Source: Candidatus Adiutrix sp.
GTDB lineage: Bacteria > Desulfobacterota > Desulfarculia > Adiutricales > Adiutricaceae
Length of the DNA: 5,705 nt
Direction: 5' to 3'
Assembly (NCBI GenBank): GCA_031273445.1
Contig: JAISRV010000086.1
Location: 1-5,705, forward strand
Shown here: positions 1 through 5,705 of the stretch, piece after piece
Layout of the letters: each line of letters opens with the position of its first letter
Numbering within the stretch: the stretch's first letter is position 1
Notes under the pieces: generated by a model
The model's input: the letters and a program-made list of their open reading frames with translations, nothing else
What the model was told of the DNA's origin: nothing
The model's database searches: none
Position numbers and translations under genes: made by a program

Positions 1-969
1 GCCGACCACCTGGCCTACGCCGACGCCCTGGGGGTTCACTCCCACGGCAGCGTCAGGGTGGAATATTACGCCGAACGCATCTTCAAAGGCGGCAGCAACA
101 CCCGCCCGAACATCAAAATCGAGACGACCGGCCCCTGTTCGGCCGTGGTGGACGGCGACAACGCCGTGGGCTTCGTCGTGGCCAACCTCGGCATGCGCCA
201 GGCCATCGCCATGGCCAAAGACAAGGGCGTGGCCGTGGTGGGCATGAAGCGCCTGGGCCATTGCGGCGCCCTGAGCTACTACCTGCGCCAGGCCGCCGCC
301 GCGAATATGGTGGGCCTATCGATGTGCCAGAGCGACCCGATGGTCGTGCCCCACGGCGGGGCCCAGGCCTTTTTCGGCACCAACCCCATCGGCTTCGCCT
401 GCCCGGTGGCCGGCGAAACGCCGATCGTCTTCGACATGGCCACCACGGTTCAGGCCTGGGGCAAGGTTCTGGACGCCCGGGCCCGGAAAAAGAAAATGCC
501 CGACGACTGGGCCGTGGACAAAGACGGCCGCCCCACCACCGACCCCTTCGCCCTGACCGGCCTCCGCGCCGTGGCCGGGGCCAAGGGCTACGGCCTGATG
601 ATGATGGTGGACATTCTCTCCGGAACGCTCCTGGGTCAGCCCTTCGGCCCCCACGTCACATCCATGTATGCCCATCTCGACCAGGGCCGGGAGCTGGGCC
701 AGCTGCACATCGTCGTCAACCCCGCCTTTTTCGGCGACCCCGAAGCCTTTACCCGGAACATCGGCCGGATGGTCCGGGAGCTGCACGAATCCAAACCGGC
801 CCTGGGCCAGGACCGGGTCATCTACCCCGGGGAGCGCTCGGCCCAGGTGGAGAAGAAATACCGCGAAAACGGCATCCCCATCGTCCGCGAAATTTACGAA
901 TACCTGATCAGCGACGATGTTTTCCAAAAGACTTACGAACTGGGCGACCCCTTCGCCGTCCGCCGCTAA
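1..969 (+). CDS. allD: Ureidoglycolate dehydrogenase AllD, 5'-truncated by window edge
   Basis: NAD-dependent cytosolic oxidoreductase of the LDH2/MDH2 family (sulfolactate/malate/ureidoglycolate dehydrogenases). It oxidises ureidoglycolate to oxalurate in allantoin catabolism. The frame is open from base 1 and ends at TAA 967-969, giving 322 visible residues. E. coli AllD has about 349, so roughly 27 N-terminal residues lie upstream. The GTG at 58 is internal, because family sequence (the HSHG motif at 37-48 with a following Arg codon at 55) lies before it. Numbered from base 1, visible landmarks are the presumed catalytic His87 in RLGHCGALSYY, GTNP 126-129, DMATT 145-149 followed by VQAWGKVLDAR, and GAKGYG 193-198. 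The run CQSDPMVVP and the C-terminal YEYLISD closely resemble E. coli AllD as I recall it, which favours AllD over a generic malate or lactate dehydrogenase. The downstream oxalurate-cleaving genes support the same substrate. No disruption is seen. Confidence 0.93.
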   Translation, partial: ADHLAYADALGVHSHGSVRVEYYAERIFKGGSNTRPNIKIETTGPCSAVVDGDNAVGFVVANLGMRQAIAMAKDKGVAVVGMKRLGHCGALSYYLRQAAAANMVGLSMCQSDPMVVPHGGAQAFFGTNPIGFACPVAGETPIVFDMATTVQAWGKVLDARARKKKMPDDWAVDKDGRPTTDPFALTGLRAVAGAKGYGLMMMVDILSGTLLGQPFGPHVTSMYAHLDQGRELGQLHIVVNPAFFGDPEAFTRNIGRMVRELHESKPALGQDRVIYPGERSAQVEKKYRENGIPIVREIYEYLISDDVFQKTYELGDPFAVRR

Positions 970-983
970 CATTATTATAACAG

Positions 984-988
984 AGGAG
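984..988 (+). promoter_or_regulatory. Ribosome binding site for fdrA
   Basis: AGGAG lies 8 bases before the ATG at 997, inside the short gap after the allD stop. It fixes the fdrA start. The gap is AT-rich (ATTATTATAA at 971-980) but shows no convincing -35/-10 pair, so translation from an allD-fdrA transcript is likely. Confidence 0.8.
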
Positions 989-996
989 AACCCGCC

Positions 997-2088
997 ATGC
1001 TGCGCACCGTCATTCGAAAAAACAGCTACCAGGATTCCATCACCCTGATGCTCCTGACCAAAAATATCGCCGCCCTGGAGGGCGTGGCCAAGGTCTCCGT
1101 CATGATGGGCACCCCGGCCAATAAAGACATTCTGGCGGCCGGGGGGCTCGGCACGCCGGAACTGGCCGGGGCCGGGCCCAACGACATCGCCCTGGTCATG
1201 GACCTCGACGACGAAAAACGCGTCGAAACCGTGCTGGCCGCGGCGGACGAATTTTTGCAACGCCAGGGCCGGACAGGCGCCCAGTCGGAGCGGTCGGCGC
1301 GGGACTGGGGCCAGGCCTGGGCCGCGCGGCCCGAGGCCAACATCGCGCTGCTCTCCATCCCCGGCGCCTATGTCGAAAACGAGGCCGACCAGATATTGGA
1401 AGAGGGGCGGCACGTCTTCATCTTCAGCGACAACGTGCCTCTGGAAGCCGAAAAGCGCCTTAAGGACAAAGCCGCCGCCAAGGGCCTCCTGGTCATGGGG
1501 CCGGACTGCGGCACCGCGCTCATCCGGGGCGTGCCTTTCGCCTTCACCAACGCCGTCCCCCGGGGCCGGATCGGCCTGGTCGGGGCCTCGGGCACGGGCC
1601 TGCAGGAGATATCGACCCAGATCGCCCACCGGGGCGAGGGCGTGGCCCAGGCCATCGGCGTCGGCGGCCGGGACATAAGCGCCCTGATCAAGGCCTCGAC
1701 CATGAAGACCGCCCTGGCCGTTCTGGCCGGCGACCCCGAAGTCGAATGCCTGGTGGTGGTGGCCAAGCCCCCGGACCCGCCGGTGCGGGAAGAAATCATG
1801 AGCCTGTTGCGGGCCATTGAAAAACCCTGCGTGGCCGCCTTCGTCGGCGAACGCCCCGGCGCCCACGAAAAAGGCCGGAACGTTCGGTGCGGTCTGTACC
1901 TGGCCGACACTCTGGAGGAAGCCGCCGAACTGGCCGTGGCCCTGGTCAGGGGCGAGGCCCCTGAGGGCCGCGCCTATCAGCCGCGGCTGCCCGCCGACCT
2001 GCCGGATTTGTCCGGCCGAACCATTCGCGGCCTTTACGCCGGGGGCACCCTGGCCGGCGAAGCCGCGGCCCAGTTGACCCGGGCCTAG
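997..2088 (+). CDS. fdrA: FdrA (AllF) N-terminal portion, ended by in-frame amber codon
   Basis: FdrA belongs to the succinyl-CoA synthetase-like superfamily and is one of three proteins assigned to oxamate carbamoyltransferase in E. coli (with YlbE and YlbF). That cytosolic enzyme turns oxalurate plus phosphate into oxamate plus carbamoyl phosphate. These 363 codons start at an ATG with a good AGGAG and match E. coli FdrA (about 555 aa) from its first residues. Landmarks are SVMMGTPANK 34-43, PNDI 61-64, SIPGAY 120-125, FSDNV 143-147, MGPDCG 167-172, the nucleotide-fold loop GLVGASGTG 193-201, and IGVGGRDIS from 220. The strand and helix GLYAGGTLAGEA 345-356 open the ligase-CoA-like domain. 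The frame then stops at TAG 2086-2088, only about 20 residues into that domain. The remaining FdrA sequence continues downstream in the same frame. As it stands the product is truncated and probably inactive unless the TAG is read through or the second fragment complements it. Confidence 0.85.
   Translation: MLRTVIRKNSYQDSITLMLLTKNIAALEGVAKVSVMMGTPANKDILAAGGLGTPELAGAGPNDIALVMDLDDEKRVETVLAAADEFLQRQGRTGAQSERSARDWGQAWAARPEANIALLSIPGAYVENEADQILEEGRHVFIFSDNVPLEAEKRLKDKAAAKGLLVMGPDCGTALIRGVPFAFTNAVPRGRIGLVGASGTGLQEISTQIAHRGEGVAQAIGVGGRDISALIKASTMKTALAVLAGDPEVECLVVVAKPPDPPVREEIMSLLRAIEKPCVAAFVGERPGAHEKGRNVRCGLYLADTLEEAAELAVALVRGEAPEGRAYQPRLPADLPDLSGRTIRGLYAGGTLAGEAAAQLTRA
2086..2088 (+). other. In-frame amber (TAG) codon interrupting fdrA-ylbE
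   Basis: The TAG is codon 364 counted from the ATG at 997. The next 14 sense codons (2089-2130, KLSDDGAGGHEKGF) stay in frame, are compositionally like the rest of the gene, and bridge to the conserved IVDLGDD stretch at the same spacing as in E. coli FdrA as I recall it. No frameshift is needed. The codon sits in the variable loop after the first helix of the ligase domain, so many residues could occupy it. The three other gene ends seen here use TAA, TGA and TAA, too few to infer stop-codon preference. A single substitution (for example from CAG, GAG, AAG or TTG), a sequencing error, or true recoding would all look like this. Confidence 0.9.
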
Positions 2089-2130
2089 AAGCTGAGCGAC
2101 GACGGCGCCGGGGGCCATGAAAAAGGCTTC

Positions 2131-4029
2131 ATGTTCCGTCACGGCGGCCACGAGATCGTCGACCTGGGCGACGACGCCTACACCCAGGGCCAGCCCCACC
2201 CGATGATCGACCCGCGGACCCGCCTTCAGCACATCCTCGAAGCGGCCCGGGACGAGCGGGTCGGCCTGATTCTGCTGGATCTGGTGGAAGGCTACGGCGC
2301 CCACGCCGACATGGCCGGCGCCCTGGTTCCGGCCATTATCGAGGCCGGGCAAATCGCCGCGCGGGCCGGGCGGCCCCTGAAATTCATGGCCTATGTCTGC
2401 GGCGTCGAAGAAGACCCCCAGCCGCGTTCGGAACAGACGCGGATTCTGGAAGAGGCCGGGGTCTATGTGGCCCCCAGCAACGCCGCCATGGTCGCCGCCG
2501 CCCTTCAGTGCCTGGGGCTGGAGCTGCGCTTCCCGGTTAAAGAAATCGGCGCGCCCGGCGGGCCCGTGGCCGCGGCCCTGCCGGAAGCGCCCGAGCCGGT
2601 CAGGCGGCTCTTCTCCGACGGGCCCGTGGCCGTCAACGCCGGGGTGCGCGCCTTCGCCAAACCCTTTGAGGATATGGGGCTGCCCTATGTTCAGCTGGAC
2701 TGGCGGCCCCTGGCCGGCGGGGACGTCGAATTGCAAAAAATGCTCGCCTTTCTGAACCGCCATGACCACGGCGCCGTCGACCGGGCCAATCAGGCGGTCG
2801 CCGACAAAATCGTCGCCGCCGCCCCCTTTCTCCTGGACGTCAAACCGGCCCATGAACTGATACCCGCCCTGGCGGGAAAAAAGGCCCTGCTCCACGCCGG
2901 GCCGCCCATCCGCTGGGAAAACATGACCAGCCCGATGCGGGGCTCCTGCCTGGGGGCCGCGCTATTTGAAGGCTGGGCCGACGACGAAGCCGCGGCCTTA
3001 AAGCTCCTGGAAAACGGCGGAGTCGAGTTCATCCCCTGTCACAGCGTCGGCGCGGTCGGCCCCATGGGCGGCATCACCTCGGCCCATATGCCGCTTTTAG
3101 TGGTTCTGAACAAGACCGGCGGCAACTTCGCCTACTGCGCCATGAACGAGGGCATCGGCGCGGTGCTGCGCTTCGGGGCCTACCATGAAGCCGTCATCGA
3201 GCGCCTGCGCTGGATGCGCGACATCCTCGGGCCGACCCTGTCCAAGGCGCTCCGGGCCATTGAAGGCGGCCTGAACATCAACGTCATGATCACCCGGGCC
3301 ATCGCCATGGGCGACGAGTTCCACCAGCGCAACATCGCCGGGTCGCTGATTTTCCTCAAAGAAATGGCGCCGCTTCTGCTGACGGTCGACGCGCCGGACG
3401 ACCACCGCCGCCAGGTCATGCGCTTTCTGGCCGACACCGACCAGTTCTTTCTCAACATCATGATGGCCGCCGCCAAAAGCGTCATGGACGCCGCGCGCGT
3501 CGTCAGGGAAGGCAGCGTGGTCACGGCGATGACCCGCAACGGCGAAAATTTCGGCCTCCGCATCTCGGGCCTGGGCGACGAATGGTTCACCGCCCCGGTC
3601 AATACGCCCGACGGCCTCTACTTCACCGGCTATTCCAGCGCCGACGCCAACCCCGACATGGGCGACAGCGCCATCACCGAAACCTTCGGCGTCGGCGGCA
3701 TGGCCATGATCGCCGCCCCGGCCGTGACCCGCTTCGTCGGCGGCGGCGGCTTCGACGACGCCCTGGCCGTCAGCAACGAAATGATGGAAATCTGCCTCGG
3801 CCGCAACCCCAACTTCCCCGTGCCCACCTGGAATTTCCAGGGCATCTGCCTGGGCCTCGACGCCCGCCGCGTGGTCGCCACAGGCCTCACCCCGGTCATC
3901 AACACCGGCATCGCCCACAAAGAAGCCGGCATAGGCCAGATCGGCGCGGGCACGGTGCGCCCGCCCCTGGCCTGCTTCGAAAAAGCCATCCGCGCCTACG
4001 CCCTGAAGCTGGGTTTTTGTCCCGCCTGA
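2131..4029 (+). CDS. ylbE: FdrA C-terminal domain fused to YlbE (AllG, DUF1116)
   Basis: This 632-codon frame has two parts. Residues 1 to about 203 are the missing C-terminal part of FdrA: DLGDD 11-15, HPMIDP 23-28, a LLDLVEGYGAH segment, and the FdrA-like end (PLAGGDVELQKML). From about residue 211 (DRANQAV) to the end is a full YlbE/DUF1116 protein: LLHAGPP from 253, FIPCHSVGAVGPMGG from 300, NPDMGDSAITETFG from 507, and GIAHKEAGIGQIGAG from 593. YlbE alone is about 420 residues, matching this second part. YlbE acts with FdrA and YlbF in oxamate carbamoyltransferase. ATG 2131 is simply the first ATG/GTG/TTG in frame after the TAG. It has no clear Shine-Dalgarno and begins inside the FdrA ligase domain, so it is unlikely to be the native start. 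An in-frame ATG at 2740 could in principle start a separate YlbE but also lacks a well-spaced ribosome binding site. The stop is TGA 4027-4029. Confidence 0.85.
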   Translation: MFRHGGHEIVDLGDDAYTQGQPHPMIDPRTRLQHILEAARDERVGLILLDLVEGYGAHADMAGALVPAIIEAGQIAARAGRPLKFMAYVCGVEEDPQPRSEQTRILEEAGVYVAPSNAAMVAAALQCLGLELRFPVKEIGAPGGPVAAALPEAPEPVRRLFSDGPVAVNAGVRAFAKPFEDMGLPYVQLDWRPLAGGDVELQKMLAFLNRHDHGAVDRANQAVADKIVAAAPFLLDVKPAHELIPALAGKKALLHAGPPIRWENMTSPMRGSCLGAALFEGWADDEAAALKLLENGGVEFIPCHSVGAVGPMGGITSAHMPLLVVLNKTGGNFAYCAMNEGIGAVLRFGAYHEAVIERLRWMRDILGPTLSKALRAIEGGLNINVMITRAIAMGDEFHQRNIAGSLIFLKEMAPLLLTVDAPDDHRRQVMRFLADTDQFFLNIMMAAAKSVMDAARVVREGSVVTAMTRNGENFGLRISGLGDEWFTAPVNTPDGLYFTGYSSADANPDMGDSAITETFGVGGMAMIAAPAVTRFVGGGGFDDALAVSNEMMEICLGRNPNFPVPTWNFQGICLGLDARRVVATGLTPVINTGIAHKEAGIGQIGAGTVRPPLACFEKAIRAYALKLGFCPA

Positions 4030-4039
4030 GGCGCGCTCT

Positions 4040-4044
4040 GGAGG
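4040..4044 (+). promoter_or_regulatory. Ribosome binding site for the DUF2877 gene
   Basis: GGAGG ends 7 bases before the ATG at 4052, within the 22-base gap after the ylbE stop. This near-consensus site decides the start over later in-frame ATGs (for example 4076 and 4196) and accounts for the somewhat long N-terminus of the protein. Confidence 0.85.
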
Positions 4045-4051
4045 CTAAAAC

Positions 4052-4921
4052 ATGTCGCAGTTGACGACGACGAAGATGGAGAGACGGGCGGCCCCGGTTA
4101 TTCTGAGGCCAACATTATGCGCGGAGACGACGGCTTCGCTTTTGGCCGTCTCCCGCCTCTGGAAAGTGCGGCTGCGTTTCCGCAAAGGCTGCCTGATGCA
4201 AAGCGGGGACGAGGCGCTCTTCGTCGGCGCCGCCGACTCCAGCCCCGGCCCCTACCATCTGCTGCTGTCCCCGGCCGACTGGGGCCGCCTGGCCGACTGG
4301 GACGCGGGCAGCCTCGTCAGCGCCCAGGGCGGCCGGCTCGAACGCGGCGGCCTGGTCGTCGACCCCGCGGCTTCGGCCGTCTACGGCGTCTCGCCCGCCG
4401 CCCTTGACGCGGCGGGCGCGGCCTGGGCGGAAAGGCGCCTGAGTCGTTTCCTTTTAGCTGAAAATCCGGAAACCGGCTTCGGCGGCCGGGCCGCGGCGAT
4501 TTTCAATAAAGGCGGGTCCTTCCCCTTTTCCCCGGCGGACCTGGCGGAAAGCCGCCGCCGGCTGGAGATGCTGGCATGGCTGATCGGGCGGGGGCCGGGC
4601 CTGACCCCCAGCGGAGACGACTTCATTATCGGCCTGATGGCCCTAAGTCCGCCATGGCTTGAACTGCCTGAACAGATGGCCGCCCTGCTCGGCCGCCGTC
4701 AGAACCTGACCGGCCTGGTCAGCCTGGCCTACTACCGGGCCGCCCTGGCCCGCCGTTTCGACCACAACCTCTGTCTGGCGACCCGGGCGGCCGCCCGGCG
4801 GGACGAAAAAACCTTCGATCAAGCCCTGGCCCGGCTCCTGGCCCACGGCCGCACTTCCGGGGCCGACCTCCTCTGCGGCGCCCTTTTTACTCTCAAAATG
4901 AAAGGATATGGCCATGATTAA
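4052..4921 (+). CDS. ylbF: YlbF (AllH), DUF2877 protein, oxamate carbamoyltransferase subunit
   Basis: A 289-residue DUF2877 protein. E. coli YlbF, about 271 residues, is the third component needed with FdrA and YlbE for oxamate carbamoyltransferase (oxalurate plus phosphate to oxamate plus carbamoyl phosphate). The family signature GRGPGLTPSGDD is at residues 179-190, followed by hydrophobic FIIGLMAL. A second conserved element, HGRTSGAD, is at 265-272 near the C-terminus. Between them, the NLTGLVSLAYYRAAL segment fits the family pattern around the helix that follows the signature. No signal peptide or membrane segment is evident, so it is probably cytosolic. The first ~25 residues (basic, Thr-rich) look unlike the family core and make the protein slightly longer than E. 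coli YlbF, but the GGAGG before 4052 supports this start. The end overlaps the kinase start by 8 bases, implying translational coupling. DUF2877 proteins also occur in other contexts; the neighbours here make the assignment strong. Confidence 0.88.
   Translation: MSQLTTTKMERRAAPVILRPTLCAETTASLLAVSRLWKVRLRFRKGCLMQSGDEALFVGAADSSPGPYHLLLSPADWGRLADWDAGSLVSAQGGRLERGGLVVDPAASAVYGVSPAALDAAGAAWAERRLSRFLLAENPETGFGGRAAAIFNKGGSFPFSPADLAESRRRLEMLAWLIGRGPGLTPSGDDFIIGLMALSPPWLELPEQMAALLGRRQNLTGLVSLAYYRAALARRFDHNLCLATRAAARRDEKTFDQALARLLAHGRTSGADLLCGALFTLKMKGYGHD
4903..4906 (+). promoter_or_regulatory. Ribosome binding site for carbamate kinase, inside the DUF2877 gene
   Basis: AGGA (within AAAGGA 4901-4906) lies 7 bases before ATG 4914 but only 1 base before the alternative in-frame ATG 4908. 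The spacing favours 4914. The site lies within the last codons of the upstream gene, a typical coupled arrangement. Confidence 0.65.
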
Positions 4922-5705
4922 GACTTCCGCCGACAATGCGGCGAATAAACAAAAATTGGCGGTGATCGCTATTGGGGGCAATGCCTTGTCGCCGGACCCG
5001 GCGCACCTGAGCCTGGACAGGCAGCATAAAAAGGCGGAGGAAGCCGCCGAACACATTGCCGACCTGATGCTGGACGGCTGGAACGTGGTCCTTTCCCACG
5101 GCAACGGCCCCCAGATCGGGCTGATGCTGCGCCGCTCGGAGCTGGCCCGGGACGAGGTTCCGCCGATGCCCATGGAATACGCGGGGGCCACGACCCAGGG
5201 GGTGGTCGGCTATATGCTGTGCCAGGCCTTGCGCAACGCCTTCATTAAAAGGGATTTGAACCGGGAGCCGGTGGCCGTGGTCACCCAGACCCTGGTTGAC
5301 GAGCGCGGCCCGGCTTTCGCCGATCCGGTCAAGCCAATAGGCGGCTGGTTCTCCGAAGAGCGGGCCCGGGCCCTGGAGCGGGAGCGGGGCTGGCGCATGG
5401 CGGAGGATTCCGGCCGGGGCTGGCGGCGGCTGGCGCCTTCGCCCGAGCCGGTAAAAATCGTCGAACTGGAGGCGATCCGGCGGATGGTCGGGGCCGGCCT
5501 GACGGTCATCGCCGTCGGCGGCGGGGGCCTGCCGGTGGTTCAGGGGCTTTCGGGCCGCCTGAGCGGGGTCGACGCGGTGATAGACAAAGACAGGTCCGCC
5601 GCGCTTCTGGCCGCCGAATTGAAGGCCGATATGCTGATACTGCCGACGGCGGTGGAAAAGGTGGCCGTGCGCTTCGGGCAGCCGGACCAGAAGTGGCTCG
5701 ACCAC
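4914..5705 (+). CDS. arcC: Carbamate kinase, catabolic, 3'-truncated by window edge
   Basis: Carbamate kinase of the amino-acid kinase fold. In this context it works catabolically, transferring phosphate from carbamoyl phosphate to ADP to give ATP and carbamate, which decays to CO2 and ammonia. The visible 264 codons have no stop. Family members are usually about 300-315 residues, so some 40-50 are missing past the window. From ATG 4914, motifs in order are IGGNAL 20-25, HGNGPQIGL from 62, MPMEYAGATTQGVVGYML (the substrate-region segment), KPIG 140-143, PSP 175-177 followed by EPVKIVELEAI, the glycine loop GGGGLPVV 202-209, and VIDKD 222-226 with its conserved Lys and Asp. Start 4914 is preferred over 4908 because of AGGA spacing. 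It overlaps the DUF2877 stop by 8 bases (ATGATTAA). In E. coli the kinase in the matching position is YbcF (AllK). The general symbol arcC is used here for the enzyme family, and an arginine deiminase role is not implied. Confidence 0.92.
   Translation, partial: MIKTSADNAANKQKLAVIAIGGNALSPDPAHLSLDRQHKKAEEAAEHIADLMLDGWNVVLSHGNGPQIGLMLRRSELARDEVPPMPMEYAGATTQGVVGYMLCQALRNAFIKRDLNREPVAVVTQTLVDERGPAFADPVKPIGGWFSEERARALERERGWRMAEDSGRGWRRLAPSPEPVKIVELEAIRRMVGAGLTVIAVGGGGLPVVQGLSGRLSGVDAVIDKDRSAALLAAELKADMLILPTAVEKVAVRFGQPDQKWLDH

Larger units (their letters stand above)
997..4029 (+). pseudogene. Underlying FdrA-YlbE fusion gene, interrupted by one TAG
   Basis: Reading through the TAG gives one frame of 1010 residues. 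Residues 1 to about 581 cover all of FdrA and about 588 to 1010 cover all of YlbE (DUF1116). Two subunits of oxamate carbamoyltransferase would thus be joined with almost no linker. Apart from codon 364 there is no stop or frame change, and motifs are preserved to the last residues, so any loss of function would be very recent. It is listed as a pseudogene only because a standard-code reading is broken. Alternatives are a base-calling error, amber suppression or pyrrolysine insertion, or translation as two polypeptides (997-2088 and 2131-4029) that associate. The sequence alone does not decide between these. Confidence 0.6.

Noticed and set aside
971..980. AT-rich ATTATTATAA before fdrA as a promoter -10 element
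   Set aside because: There is no -35-like hexamer at suitable spacing upstream, and the stretch is part of a short gap leading to the Shine-Dalgarno.
2067..2116. Possible hairpins around the amber codon (GGCCC 2067-2071 with GGGCC 2081-2085; CCCGG 2078-2082 with CCGGG 2108-2112) as a recoding element
   Set aside because: Stems of 5 bp are expected by chance at this GC content, they are mutually exclusive, and nothing matches a known pyrrolysine-insertion element convincingly.
2117..2119. ATG just after the amber codon as a restart for the second fragment
   Set aside because: It is out of frame with the FdrA/YlbE reading (frame 2), so it cannot produce the conserved product.
2762..2764. ATGA at the FdrA-YlbE junction as a classic overlapping stop/start
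   Set aside because: The ATG and TGA there are both out of the YlbE and FdrA frame; the frame-2 translation is not YlbE-like, so it gives no evidence for separate genes without invoking a frameshift.
316..2895. Very long minus-strand open frame (859 codons) antisense to allD and fdrA
   Set aside because: The translation is low-complexity, Gly/His/Gln/Asp-rich, without recognisable domains. It arises because GC-rich codons on the + strand leave few stops in one antisense frame. The + strand genes have clear family matches throughout.
3097..3918. Minus-strand open frame (273 codons) antisense to ylbE
   Set aside because: Composition is Ala/Asp/His/Gly-heavy with no motif and fully covered by a conserved + strand coding region. 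It is a GC-driven shadow.
4893..5705. Minus-strand open frame antisense to carbamate kinase
   Set aside because: The + strand frame carries all carbamate kinase motifs in order; the antisense product resembles nothing and is Arg/Pro/His-rich.

Overview
The window is a GC-rich (roughly two-thirds G+C by eye), gene-dense bacterial stretch with all genes on the + strand and almost no intergenic space. It holds the lower, oxalurate branch of anaerobic allantoin (purine) catabolism: ureidoglycolate dehydrogenase (AllD, 5' end cut off by the window), FdrA (AllF), YlbE (AllG, DUF1116), YlbF (AllH, DUF2877) and a carbamate kinase (3' end cut off). The same gene set clusters in the E. coli allantoin region. 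Strong Shine-Dalgarno sequences and tight spacing suggest one operon. The host cannot be named from this piece. The pathway suggests a facultative or strict anaerobe, and the base composition would suit a GC-rich proteobacterial or Desulfobacterota-type genome, but that is only a guess.

Layout: 1-969 is the C-terminal ~92% of allD. After a 27-base gap with a good ribosome binding site, fdrA begins at 997. Its frame hits an amber codon (TAG, 2086-2088) and then stays open in the same frame to 4029. That downstream frame holds the rest of FdrA and, with no intervening stop or frame change, the whole of YlbE. The underlying unit is therefore a FdrA-YlbE fusion of about 1010 residues broken by one in-frame TAG. 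After 22 bases with a strong GGAGG comes the DUF2877 gene (4052-4921). It overlaps by 8 bases the carbamate kinase gene (4914 to the window end).

How the genes work together: AllD oxidises ureidoglycolate to oxalurate. FdrA, YlbE and YlbF together form oxamate (oxamic) carbamoyltransferase, long an orphan activity and in E. coli assigned to these three genes (renamed allFGH), which splits oxalurate with phosphate into oxamate and carbamoyl phosphate. Carbamate kinase then transfers the phosphate to ADP, giving ATP, CO2 and ammonia. The window thus encodes a complete route from ureidoglycolate to ATP and ammonia.

The points most worth a second look are the in-frame TAG inside fdrA (sequencing error, recent mutation, or amber recoding such as pyrrolysine or suppressor readthrough) and the fusion of two subunits that are separate proteins in E. 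coli. The long open frames on the minus strand (316-2895 and 3097-3918) are GC-driven shadows of these genes. No RNA genes, mobile elements, CRISPR arrays, terminators or gene-free stretches over 300 bases were seen.
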